This document shows, one piece after another, positions 24,983-33,153 of a stretch of 64,000 nucleotides of DNA. Within the stretch, counting starts at the first letter, position 1, and the number at the start of each line of letters is the position of its first letter. The stretch is from an uncultured Bacteroidales bacterium. Lineage in GTDB: Bacteria; Bacteroidota; Bacteroidia; Bacteroidales; FEN-979. The notes under the pieces are model-generated. The model ran no database searches. It was not told where the DNA came from and worked only from the letters and a program-made list of their open reading frames with translations. The position numbers and the translations under genes were made by a program. The stretch is from assembly GCA_903887775.1 (NCBI GenBank), contig CAISRB010000024.1, forward strand, positions 248,001 through 312,000. The letters are read 5' to 3'.

Positions 24983-26521
24983 ATGATTTCATTAGAGGAA
25001 AAGTTAAACGAATTCGAGAACCGCAATAAAGCCGCGGAAATTGGCGGTGGAACTGAAAAAATTGAAAAACTCCATAAAGCGGGCCGCATGACGGCACGTG
25101 AAAGGATCAACCTGCTTCTCGACCCGAATACGTTTGTAGAGATGGACAAGCTTGTTACCCATCGCTGTCACGATTTCGGCATGTCGAAAACGAAGATCCC
25201 CGGTGACGGCATGGTTACTGGTTACGGCAAAGTTGACGGCCGTCTTACTTTCGTCTTCGCCCAGGATTTCACTGTTTTTGGAGGAACCATGAGCCGCGCC
25301 AATGCCGAAAAGGTAGTAAAAATCATGGATATGGCGATGAGCATGGGAGCTCCGCTCATCGGACTGAACGATTCAGGCGGGGCCCGTATCCAGGAAGGTG
25401 TTGAAAGCCTTGCTGGCTATGCCGATATTTTTTACCGTAACGTCCAGGCTTCGGGTGTGATCCCTCAGATATCAGCAATTTTAGGCCCTTGTGCAGGCGG
25501 TGCAGTGTATTCACCTGCAATGACCGATTTTATTTTTATGGTCAAGGAAAGCAGCTATATGTTCGTTACGGGTCCTGAAGTTATCAAGACGGTGACCCAC
25601 GAAGAAGTGACGATGGATGAACTTGGCGGCGCCATGACGCATAACACCAGGAGCGGTGTGGCTCATTTTGCTGCCGAAAACGATGAACAGCTTATCATGA
25701 TGATCAGGGAGCTGCTCAGTTTCCTGCCATCAAATAACATGGCCGATCCCCCCACCCGGCCCTGCACTGATGACGTCATGAGACAGGATGAGAACCTTCA
25801 GGACATCGTCCCGGCTGATCCGAATAAACCATACGATATTAAAGACATCATCACGACCGTTGTTGATAACCACAACTTCTTCGAAGTAATGCCGTATTAC
25901 GCAGGTAATATTATAATAGGATTTGCCCGGCTCGGGGGAAAACCGGTTGGAATTGTAGCAAACCAGCCTGCATTCCTGGCAGGAGTGCTGGATATCAATT
26001 CATCTCTTAAGGGTGCGAGATTTGTGAGATTCTGTGATGCATTCAATATTCCGCTTATCACTTTCGAAGATGTACCGGGTTTCCTCCCGGGAACCAACCA
26101 GGAATTCGGCGGCATCATCAAACACGGGGCAAAGCTTCTATACGCTTTCTGCGAGGCAACGGTTCCAAAAATAACCGTCATTACACGTAAGGCATACGGA
26201 GGGGCTTACTGCGTGATGTCAAGCAAGCATATTGGCGGCGATGTCAATTATGCTTATCCCACCGCTGAGATTGCGGTCATGGGCCCCGAAGGCGCCGTTA
26301 ACATCATTCACAAAGGCAAACTTAACGAGGCTGACCGGGCCGAAGCTGTTGACAACTACCGAAAGACTTTTGCCAATCCATACAAGGCTGCCGAACTGGG
26401 GTACATTGATGAGATCATACACCCCCGGCAGACCCGTATGAAACTCATTCAGGCTCTTGAACTCACTCAGAACAAGAGCAAGCAGAACCCGCCGAAGAAG
26501 CATGGAAATATACCGCTTTAA
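24983..26521 (+). CDS. Carboxyltransferase (beta) subunit of acyl-CoA carboxylase
   Basis: About 512 residues from ATG 24983 ([11 protein letters not shown]); the upstream in-frame residues derive from the heptamer repeat and are excluded. Two crotonase-like halves carry the acyl-CoA and carboxybiotin sites: [13 protein letters not shown] and [12 protein letters not shown] in the first, and [14 protein letters not shown] and [12 protein letters not shown] in the second. This matches PccB/MmdA-type transferases rather than split AccA/AccD. With the biotin carboxylase and carrier it would make methylmalonyl-CoA or malonyl-CoA; propionyl-CoA is the more likely substrate in Bacteroidota, but this is inference. 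Confidence 0.94.
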   Translation: MISLEEKLNEFENRNKAAEIGGGTEKIEKLHKAGRMTARERINLLLDPNTFVEMDKLVTHRCHDFGMSKTKIPGDGMVTGYGKVDGRLTFVFAQDFTVFGGTMSRANAEKVVKIMDMAMSMGAPLIGLNDSGGARIQEGVESLAGYADIFYRNVQASGVIPQISAILGPCAGGAVYSPAMTDFIFMVKESSYMFVTGPEVIKTVTHEEVTMDELGGAMTHNTRSGVAHFAAENDEQLIMMIRELLSFLPSNNMADPPTRPCTDDVMRQDENLQDIVPADPNKPYDIKDIITTVVDNHNFFEVMPYYAGNIIIGFARLGGKPVGIVANQPAFLAGVLDINSSLKGARFVRFCDAFNIPLITFEDVPGFLPGTNQEFGGIIKHGAKLLYAFCEATVPKITVITRKAYGGAYCVMSSKHIGGDVNYAYPTAEIAVMGPEGAVNIIHKGKLNEADRAEAVDNYRKTFANPYKAAELGYIDEIIHPRQTRMKLIQALELTQNKSKQNPPKKHGNIPL

Positions 26522-26522
26522 A

Positions 26523-26612
26523 TAAGTAGTAAAATAGCGAGGTAGCGATGTAGCGAAAAATCAAGTAGCGATGTAGCGAAAATTTCGCCATTTCGCTACT
26601 TTGCTACTTTTC
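26523..26612. repeat. Inverted GTAGCGAT/TTTCGCTA octamer word array
   Basis: Forward words GTAGCGAG, GTAGCGAT, GTAGCGAA, TCAAGTAGCGAT, GTAGCGAA are followed by reverse-complement words TTTCGCC, ATTTCGCTAC, TTTGCTAC. Together they form a long imperfect palindrome between the carboxyltransferase and M20 genes. Confidence 0.8.
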
Positions 26613-26615
26613 CGT

Positions 26616-26623
26616 TACCTTTG
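26616..26623 (+). promoter_or_regulatory. -7 box TACCTTTG for the M20 gene
   Basis: A TAnnTTTG match directly at the edge of the octamer array, 12 nt before the ATG at 26636. Confidence 0.5.
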
Positions 26624-26635
26624 TTTATAAATTCT

Positions 26636-27949
26636 ATGACCATGTCTGATCTCGCAAGTGCCATCCGCCGTCAGGCTGAAGAATATTATTCAGAAATCGT
26701 AGACATCCGCCGTCATATTCACCGGCATCCTGAACTGTCGAAACAGGAAAAAAACACGATGGATTTCATTGGATCCAGGCTCCGGGAATATGGTATTTCC
26801 TTTAAGGATAATGTGGGCGGATTCGGGATCGTCGGGATCATTGAGGGCCGCGAGCCGCAATCGGCATGCCTGGCTCTCAGGGCCGATATGGATGCGCTGC
26901 CGATTAATGAAACAAATGAAGTCGGCTATAAATCGATAAATCCGGGTATCATGCATGCATGTGGTCATGATGTGCATATGGCCTGCCTGCTGGGCGCCGC
27001 AAAGATCCTTAGCGGGCTGAAAGAACAATTCCGCGGAACGGTTAAACTTTTTTTCCAGCCTTCCGAGGAGTCTTATCCCGGGGGCGCAATCCAAATGATC
27101 CAGGCCGGGGTCATGGAGAACCCGAAACCCGATTTTGTGATAGGCCAGCATGTTTTCCCCTTCCTTATTGCCGGTGAGGCTGGATTCAGACCGGGCATGT
27201 TCATGGCTTCTACGGATGAATTCTTTATTACCGTGAAAGGGAAAGGAGGACATGGCGCAATGCCGCAGACAACCGTTGACCCCATCCTTATCGCATCGCA
27301 TATCGTAGTGGCCCTGCAACAGATCGTCAGCAGGAATGCCAATCCCCTTGTTTCCACTGTTGTGACAGTTGGCAAGTTCATAGGGGAGGGGCGGACCAAT
27401 GTCATCCCGGATACTGTGAGACTTGAAGGTACGGTAAGGACTTTCGACGAAGAATGGAGAATGCAGGTGCATGATATCATCCGGCGTATCGCCAATGGAA
27501 TCTCTGAGGCCATGGGTGGCAGCTGCGAATTTACTGTAAGCCGGGGATATCCCTTTGTCTTCAATAACGAAGATCTGACGCGCAAACTCATCTCCCATGC
27601 AGGAGAATATCTTGGCGAAAACAGCGTTAAACCGATGGAACCCAAAATGGGGGCAGAAGACTTCGCCTATTTTGCCAGGGAAGTTCCCGGATGTCTTTTT
27701 GGCCTTGGCACTGCTGATCCCGTTGCAGGAACAGGCCCTAACCTTCATACCGCCGGGTTCAATATCGATGAATCCGCAATAAAAACAGGTATGGGGCTTA
27801 TGGCATGGCTGGCGGTACAAGTGTTAAATAGCGAGGTAGCGAAAAATCAAGTAGCGAAAAGCGAAAAGCGAAAAGCGAAAAGCGAAAAGCGAAATAGAAA
27901 GTTAGCGAAAAATCAAGTAGCGAAAAGCGAAAAGCGAAAAGCGAAATAG
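26636..27949 (+). CDS. M20D-family amidohydrolase (N-acyl-amino-acid/hippurate hydrolase type) with repeat-encoded basic tail
   Basis: About 437 residues from ATG 26636 (MTMSDLASAI). Di-zinc aminoacylase motifs are visible: DIRRHIHRHPELS near the N-terminus, HACGHDVHMA, FFQPSEES, GQHVFPF, and MGAEDFAYF near the C-terminus. The inserted dimerisation domain lies between about 185 and 300. The normal enzyme ends around AWLAVQVL. Beyond it, about 40 residues consist of a heptapeptide-like repeat (AKSEKRK, AKSEKRN, AKNQV) made by reading 7-nt AAAAGCG words through three frames. This tail has about 16 Lys/Arg and is probably not part of the ancestral protein. Confidence 0.9.
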   Translation: MTMSDLASAIRRQAEEYYSEIVDIRRHIHRHPELSKQEKNTMDFIGSRLREYGISFKDNVGGFGIVGIIEGREPQSACLALRADMDALPINETNEVGYKSINPGIMHACGHDVHMACLLGAAKILSGLKEQFRGTVKLFFQPSEESYPGGAIQMIQAGVMENPKPDFVIGQHVFPFLIAGEAGFRPGMFMASTDEFFITVKGKGGHGAMPQTTVDPILIASHIVVALQQIVSRNANPLVSTVVTVGKFIGEGRTNVIPDTVRLEGTVRTFDEEWRMQVHDIIRRIANGISEAMGGSCEFTVSRGYPFVFNNEDLTRKLISHAGEYLGENSVKPMEPKMGAEDFAYFAREVPGCLFGLGTADPVAGTGPNLHTAGFNIDESAIKTGMGLMAWLAVQVLNSEVAKNQVAKSEKRKAKSEKRNRKLAKNQVAKSEKRKAK

Positions 27950-28074
27950 AAAGTTAGCGAAAAATCAAGTAGCGAAAAGCGAAAAGCGAAATGCGAAAAG
28001 CGAAATAGAAAGTTAGCGAAAACTCAAGTAGCGAGAAGCGAGAAGCGAAAAAATCAAGTAGCGAAACAGCAATT
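27826..28074 (+). repeat. AAAAGCG/TAGCGAAAAATCAAG tandem array (forward arm)
   Basis: Four to five higher-order units start at about 27839, 27904, 27956, 28015 and 28047. Each reads GCGAAAAATCAAGTAGCG followed by three to six AAAAGCG words and, in the first three, AAATAGAAAGTTA. The 5' half is coding (tail of the M20 enzyme); the rest is intergenic. It faces a reverse-orientation array at 28146-28262. Confidence 0.9.
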
Positions 28075-28113
28075 ATCCCAAAATATTAAGTAATAGTTGC
28101 AAATAAATTAAGG

Positions 28114-30105
28114 ATGAAGAATTTCTTTCAACCAACATTATTGTCGCCATTTCGCTTTCTCTCTACCTCACTACCTCCCTATTTCGCTTTTCGCATTTCG
28201 CTTTTCGCATTTCACTACATCGCTACCTCGCTACCTCGCTTTCTCCCTATTTCGCTACTTCTTTTCTTCTTAGTTCCCCTGACAACAGCCGCCCAGGACC
28301 ACCCTGCAGGGAGCAACATCCTTCCTTTTCAGCAAAATGCAGTAACCGCCGATAATGAGGACCAGATGGCCATGCAGTTTTTTCAGACCAGGAACTTTGA
28401 GAAAGCGGCCGAACTGTTTTCCCGCATTTATGCAAAAAAGCCGACTTATTACAATTACACTTACTATTTCTATTGCCTGATAGAAATACGCGATTTCGAT
28501 GAGGCAAGGAAGCTTATCAAAACCCAGCAGAAAGCCGATCAGAATACGCTGAAATACCAGGTGGACCTGGGCTATGTATATTTCAGGGAAGGAAACACCG
28601 GGAAGTCCAAAAAGATGTATGATGAAGCCCTTAAACACTTAACCGCTGACCCGGCCCAGGTTTTTGATCTGGCTAACTCCTTTTATTCGAAAGGAGAATT
28701 CGACTACGTGATCCGCACATATAAAAAAGGACGGGAAATGATGCCTTCGAACAACACTTACGGTTTTGAACTTGCCGGGGTTTACGAACGCACCGGGAAC
28801 TTTGAGGGAGCCATTGAAGAATACCTGTACATGATCACTCAGAATAAGGATTTTGAATCTACCGTTCGGGACCGTCTCCAGGAACTTCTGGCCCGGGATG
28901 ATGATAATTCAAAAAATGAATCTTTCAGAAAGATCCTTTTGGAACATATTCAGAAGGAACCCGATAAAGTATGGTATTCTGAGCTTTTATGGTGGTACTC
29001 CATACAGCAGAAGGATTTCGAACTGGCATTAATCCAGGCTAAGGCGCTGGACCGCCGCCTGAGGGAAAACGGCAGCCGCATCATAGACCTTGCTGAACTA
29101 GCGGTCTCCAATGGGAACTACAAGGTGGGTGAAGAAGCATACAACTATATTATCGCGAAAGGACCTTCAAATGATTACTTTGAAACCGCCCGAAGGGAAA
29201 AGCTGCACACGAAATATCTTTTGCTCACAGGGAACCCAGGGGCCCTGACCCGGGATTTCGTGGAATTGCAGAAATCAATGATCGCTGAACTCAGAAGTTG
29301 GGAAAATGATCCCATATCAGTCAGCCTTGCCCTGGATCTTGCCCATCTTGATGCCTTTTACCTCGACCATTCCGATGAAGCTCTTGACCTGCTCAACCGG
29401 GTTATCAAATGGAAAGGCCTCAGTGAAAAAGAACGTGCAGAGGTTAAAACAGAACTGGCCGATATCCATCTTTACCATGGGGATATGTGGACTGCCACAG
29501 TACTATACCAGCAGGTTTACAGGGATTTTAAAAACGATGCAATCGGGCAGGAAGCCAAGTTCAGGAATGCACGCCTTTTGTATTATATGGGGGAATTTGA
29601 GTGGGCCAGGGCCCAGCTTGATATCCTTAAAGCGGCAACCACGAAATTCATTGCCAATGATGCCCTGGAACTTTCAATGCTGATCAGCAACAATTACGAC
29701 CCCGACAGCAATACCGTGGCATTGGGAATATATTCCCGTGCCGGGCTTGCAGATTTCAGGAACAGGGAAAATCTGGCTCTGCAGACCCTCGATTCGATCC
29801 CTTTGCTCTTCAAAATACATCCCATTCTCGATAATGTAATTTACCGAAAGGGCGAGATCTATAATAAACTGGGAAAATACATTCTCGCCGACTCGATGTT
29901 TGCCATTGTCATCAGGAACCACCCGGAAGATATCATCACCGATGAAGCCATGATGAACAGGGCCCTGATCCATGAAACCAGGCTGGGAGATAAACAGGGG
30001 GCAATGACGCTTTACCAGGAGCTGCTGAATACATACCCCGGAAGTCTTTTTGTACCGGAAGCAAGGAAACGATACCGCACCCTGAGGGGTGATATGCTGC
30101 AATAA
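28114..30105 (+). CDS. Tetratricopeptide-repeat protein, exported, with repeat-derived N-terminus
   Basis: A 663-residue protein. After residue 70 it is helical with successive TPR-like units (for example FEKAAELFSRIYAKKPTYYN and LGYVYFREGNTGKSKKMYDEA), which bind other proteins. Two further TPR units near the C-terminus contain KLGKYILADSMFAIVIRNHP. The first 60 residues are unusual. They are hydrophobic, aromatic and proline-rich (RISLFAFHYIATSLP, then FLPISLLLFFLVPL), and residues about 11-50 are encoded by reverse-complement TTTCGC/CTACCTCG words. The hydrophobic core ending in TTAAQ still looks like a signal peptide. AAGG precedes ATG 28114; no other ATG occurs before residue about 84. 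It overlaps no gene, and rsmA follows after 1 nt. Confidence 0.82.
   Translation: MKNFFQPTLLSPFRFLSTSLPPYFAFRISLFAFHYIATSLPRFLPISLLLFFLVPLTTAAQDHPAGSNILPFQQNAVTADNEDQMAMQFFQTRNFEKAAELFSRIYAKKPTYYNYTYYFYCLIEIRDFDEARKLIKTQQKADQNTLKYQVDLGYVYFREGNTGKSKKMYDEALKHLTADPAQVFDLANSFYSKGEFDYVIRTYKKGREMMPSNNTYGFELAGVYERTGNFEGAIEEYLYMITQNKDFESTVRDRLQELLARDDDNSKNESFRKILLEHIQKEPDKVWYSELLWWYSIQQKDFELALIQAKALDRRLRENGSRIIDLAELAVSNGNYKVGEEAYNYIIAKGPSNDYFETARREKLHTKYLLLTGNPGALTRDFVELQKSMIAELRSWENDPISVSLALDLAHLDAFYLDHSDEALDLLNRVIKWKGLSEKERAEVKTELADIHLYHGDMWTATVLYQQVYRDFKNDAIGQEAKFRNARLLYYMGEFEWARAQLDILKAATTKFIANDALELSMLISNNYDPDSNTVALGIYSRAGLADFRNRENLALQTLDSIPLLFKIHPILDNVIYRKGEIYNKLGKYILADSMFAIVIRNHPEDIITDEAMMNRALIHETRLGDKQGAMTLYQELLNTYPGSLFVPEARKRYRTLRGDMLQ
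28146..28262 (-). repeat. TTTCGCT/CTACCTCG word array (reverse arm, coding)
   Basis: Reverse-complement words of the 27826-28074 array (CCATTTCGCTTTC, CTACCTCA, CTACCTCC, CTATTTCG, CTTTTCGCATTTCG, CTACCTCGCTACCTCG) run through codons about 11-50 of the TPR gene. The two arms could form a very large stem. Confidence 0.9.
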
Positions 30106-30106
30106 T

Positions 30107-30895
30107 ATGGTGAGACCAAAAAAACATCTGGGACAGCATTTCCTGCATGATGAGAATATTGCACGAAAGATCATTGCATCTGTTCCGGAGAAGCCAGGGC
30201 TTGTTCTCGAAATAGGCCCGGGAACCGGAGTGTTGTCGAAGTATCTGCTTGAGGATAGTGCCCATGATTCCTTTTTTCTTGAGGTTGACCGTGAATCGGC
30301 CGAATACCTGACACAAAGATTTCCTTTAATTGTGCCACGACTCATCCTGGCCGACTTCCTTGATTACCAAATGGATCTTTTTCCTGAAACAGCACGTTCT
30401 CTTGAACCAATGACCCTTCTTGGGAATTTTCCTTACAACATATCATCACAGATCCTGTTCAAAGCCCTGGAACATCGTCACAGGGTCAGAACGATAATAG
30501 GCATGTTCCAAAAGGAAGTGGCTGAAAGGATCATTCACAAACCCGGGAATAAATTATATGGTATTTTAAGCGTCATTATGCAGGCTTTCTATAATACGGA
30601 ATACCTTTTCACTGTGAGTGAATCGGTTTTCATTCCCCCTCCGAAAGTGAAATCTGCCGTGGTCAGGTTTACCAGGAATGAGCGGGAAAACCTTCAGTGT
30701 GACGAGAAATTATTTTACAGGGTCGTTAAAACTGCATTTAACCAGAGGCGTAAAACCCTTCATAACGCCTTAAAACCATTAACTGCGGAAATCAGGGATG
30801 AGGCGGGCCTGCCTTTTCTCCGAAGCCGGGCCGAGCAGCTGAGTGTTGATGATTTTATATTGCTGACCCTTGCAATTGAGCAACGCCAATCCTGA
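30107..30895 (+). CDS. rsmA: 16S rRNA (adenine1518-N6/adenine1519-N6)-dimethyltransferase
   Basis: About 262 residues from ATG 30107 (MVRPKKHLGQHFLHD), 1 nt after the TPR stop. It dimethylates two adjacent adenines of helix 45 in 16S rRNA (KsgA). Motif I is VLEIGPGTGVLS, the catalytic motif IV is NFPYNIS, and the C-terminal helical domain includes FNQRRKTLHNALKPL. Normal length. The convergent flippase gene ends 2 nt away. Confidence 0.95.
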   Translation: MVRPKKHLGQHFLHDENIARKIIASVPEKPGLVLEIGPGTGVLSKYLLEDSAHDSFFLEVDRESAEYLTQRFPLIVPRLILADFLDYQMDLFPETARSLEPMTLLGNFPYNISSQILFKALEHRHRVRTIIGMFQKEVAERIIHKPGNKLYGILSVIMQAFYNTEYLFTVSESVFIPPPKVKSAVVRFTRNERENLQCDEKLFYRVVKTAFNQRRKTLHNALKPLTAEIRDEAGLPFLRSRAEQLSVDDFILLTLAIEQRQS

Positions 30896-30897
30896 TA

Positions 30898-32202
30898 TTA
30901 TTTTGACCTGGGGAAGAAAGTTCCCCTGTTAAAAGAGAAATCACTTTTTTTGAATAAAAGGATCTCCTTTACCGGTGTTTTGATCTTCCTTGAATACATG
31001 ATCAGAAAGGCAATGGAGCCAAGAGTGTAACTGATGTTGGTTGACCATACAGCTCCCATACCACCAAATTTCGGGATCAAGAACAGATTGGCAATGAAAT
31101 TGATCACAAGGGCAGGCACAAAGGTGTAAATGGCAACCTCGGGTTTCCCTTTCCCGGTGAGACGGCTGTTCAGAATCCTGAACCCCACGAGGATGAGTAC
31201 CCCTGGCAAAACAGCCTGTACCATTGGTACGCTTTCGGTGAAATCTTTGCCAAAGATCAGTGGGATCAGATAGGGTGCAATAAAAAAGATAATTACCGAC
31301 ACAACGACCCCTACCAGCATCGAAATCCGGAAGATTGATGAAACAACGCGGGTTACCCCGGCGTCATCGTCGGTGTTGGCGCTGCGGCTGAGAATAATGG
31401 TTTCAATAGCATAGGGAATATGCCATACCTGCTCGGCAATCTGGATGGCAACGGCATAAAACCCGACCTGTTCAAGGGTGGAAAGCTTTTTTAACATGAG
31501 CACATCCAGGCGGTAATTAAGCTGCATCACGAATATTGCAACGGCATTGACAAGGCCGAGTTTAACCATGCTTTTCATCAGCGGCTCATGATACTTCCAG
31601 GTGAGTTTATACCTGTATTCCCCGATAATAGTATGGTATACAAAGAAGAACATGATGAAGTTTGCAAGGGCAATCGCCATAAAGGCTCCAAGTACCGAAA
31701 GCTTCATAAGCCATACAAAAAGCACGGTAAGCAGCAAGGTAAGCAGGGTTGGACCTGCATTGATGATATTAGCCCTCAGGATCTCCTCTTTACCCAGAAA
31801 TATCCCTCCGGCAAACAGGTTCATCAGCAGCAAAGGGATAGTGAGTAAAACCAGGACAACCATCAGGGGGTCATAGGGCTGGCTGGAGGAGAAAAAGAAT
31901 ACCAGTCCGCAGATTACAATACTCAGAAAGGATGTGTAAAACCATAATAAGATGAGGGCGGAAGCAAGGTTATTCTCATCGATGTCTTTTTTACCAATAT
32001 GGTAGATCGTCGAACGCCGTATACCCAGCTGGGTAAAACCGATGACTATCACAGGTACTACGATCAGGGATGAATACAGCCCGAACCCGGCTGCACCCAG
32101 CACCCTGGAAAGAATAATGCCAATAACCAGGCTGCTGATGGTAACTGATAAATTGCTGCCAAAAACGGAAAGGATGTCTCTGAAATATGATTTACGGGCC
32201 AA
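30898..32202 (-). CDS. Polysaccharide/oligosaccharide flippase (Wzx-like, MATE/MOP superfamily)
   Basis: A 434-residue polytopic protein with about 12 membrane helices. The N-terminus (FGSNLSVTISSLVIGIIL, then RVLGAAGFGLYSSL) is typical of lipid-linked oligosaccharide flippases, with a positively charged C-terminal tail. It would flip undecaprenyl-linked sugars across the inner membrane. No glycosyltransferase is adjacent, so the substrate is open. Its stop codon is 2 nt from that of rsmA. Confidence 0.88.
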   Translation of the reverse strand: MARKSYFRDILSVFGSNLSVTISSLVIGIILSRVLGAAGFGLYSSLIVVPVIVIGFTQLGIRRSTIYHIGKKDIDENNLASALILLWFYTSFLSIVICGLVFFFSSSQPYDPLMVVLVLLTIPLLLMNLFAGGIFLGKEEILRANIINAGPTLLTLLLTVLFVWLMKLSVLGAFMAIALANFIMFFFVYHTIIGEYRYKLTWKYHEPLMKSMVKLGLVNAVAIFVMQLNYRLDVLMLKKLSTLEQVGFYAVAIQIAEQVWHIPYAIETIILSRSANTDDDAGVTRVVSSIFRISMLVGVVVSVIIFFIAPYLIPLIFGKDFTESVPMVQAVLPGVLILVGFRILNSRLTGKGKPEVAIYTFVPALVINFIANLFLIPKFGGMGAVWSTNISYTLGSIAFLIMYSRKIKTPVKEILLFKKSDFSFNRGTFFPRSK

Positions 32203-32318
32203 GAATTTTGAAAAATAAATAGTTATATTAGCGGTAAAATTAGCAAGAATGTTAAATTAATTCGCTCTTTTTTTAATACATTGCATGCGTTATTTATGTA
32301 TAACAAAAACCTGAAACT

Positions 32319-33107
32319 ATGAAAAAAGCAATTTTACTCAGCGTTTGCCTTGTCTACATGGCAGCAGCCTACTCACAGAATTCCTTTTATCTTTCTCTCG
32401 GTGTGGGCGCAGGCATCAACACAGCCCGTACGTATGATCTGTACCAGGATGGCATTAAAGTTCACCCGGTTGGCCTTGGAAAGGGTTTTGCCCCTGTTCT
32501 CAGAGCAGGTATCTTTCTCAATGACTTCATGGCGATTGAACTTGGAGTTGCCTATCGCATGGGCATCAATACAAAAGTTGACATCTCCAATCCTGCAATA
32601 GGGTCACCCACGGGATCTGATAAATTTTCAGGCGGGATGCTTCAATTGGTCCCCGCTGTAGTGATACAACCTGATTTTGACCTGGGCAGTGTCTCACCTT
32701 ATGCCCGGGTAGGGGTCATTATCGGCATTATCCCCAACATTAAATGTAAGTTCGATGCCACCACCGGCAATCACAATGAAGTGGGAACTATTAAATATAC
32801 AGGAGGCGTCTCCATCGGAGGATCTGCAGCTCTTGGTTGTGATTTCGACCTTTCGGATATGCTTGCCTTATATGTGGAGATCTATTATGACGCCATGGCT
32901 TATGCGCCCACAAAAGGAAAAATGACCAAATACTCTGTTGACGGGCAAGACCAGCTCTCAACTCTCAATACAAGTCAGAAGGAAACCAAATTTGTAAAGG
33001 ATCTGACAGGGTTTGTGCACGATCATGATTCACCCGATCAGCAATTGAAGAACTCTTATCCTTTCAATAACGTTGGTTTGAATGTAGGAGTAAAGATTAA
33101 ACTCTAA
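32319..33107 (+). CDS. Outer-membrane beta-barrel protein
   Basis: A 262-residue protein with a signal peptide (MKKAILLSVCLVYMAAAYS, cleavage near SQN) and alternating amphipathic strands with Gly- and aromatic-rich turns, ending VGLNVGVKIKL. It resembles the general eight-strand porin-like family of Bacteroidota and has no recognisable enzymatic motif. The function is unknown. It is a single-gene unit ending at a strong terminator. Confidence 0.8.
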   Translation: MKKAILLSVCLVYMAAAYSQNSFYLSLGVGAGINTARTYDLYQDGIKVHPVGLGKGFAPVLRAGIFLNDFMAIELGVAYRMGINTKVDISNPAIGSPTGSDKFSGGMLQLVPAVVIQPDFDLGSVSPYARVGVIIGIIPNIKCKFDATTGNHNEVGTIKYTGGVSIGGSAALGCDFDLSDMLALYVEIYYDAMAYAPTKGKMTKYSVDGQDQLSTLNTSQKETKFVKDLTGFVHDHDSPDQQLKNSYPFNNVGLNVGVKIKL

Positions 33108-33110
33108 AGA

Positions 33111-33153
33111 AAAAAAGAGGCTGTCTCGTACTTTTAAGACAGCCTCTTTTTTT
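33111..33153. terminator. Bidirectional terminator
   Basis: GAGGCTGTCT (33117-33126) pairs perfectly with AGACAGCCTC (33137-33146), with A6 before and a T-run after. It serves the barrel gene (+) and the VPS10/BNR gene (-). Confidence 0.9.

Noticed and set aside
26690-27820. Long open frame of 376 codons on the minus strand
   Set aside because: It is fully antisense to the well-supported M20 gene and shows no domain-like sequence.
27826-28074. Possible CRISPR array
   Set aside because: The units are 7-8 nt words without unique spacers of constant size, there is no cas gene nearby, and half of the array is coding.
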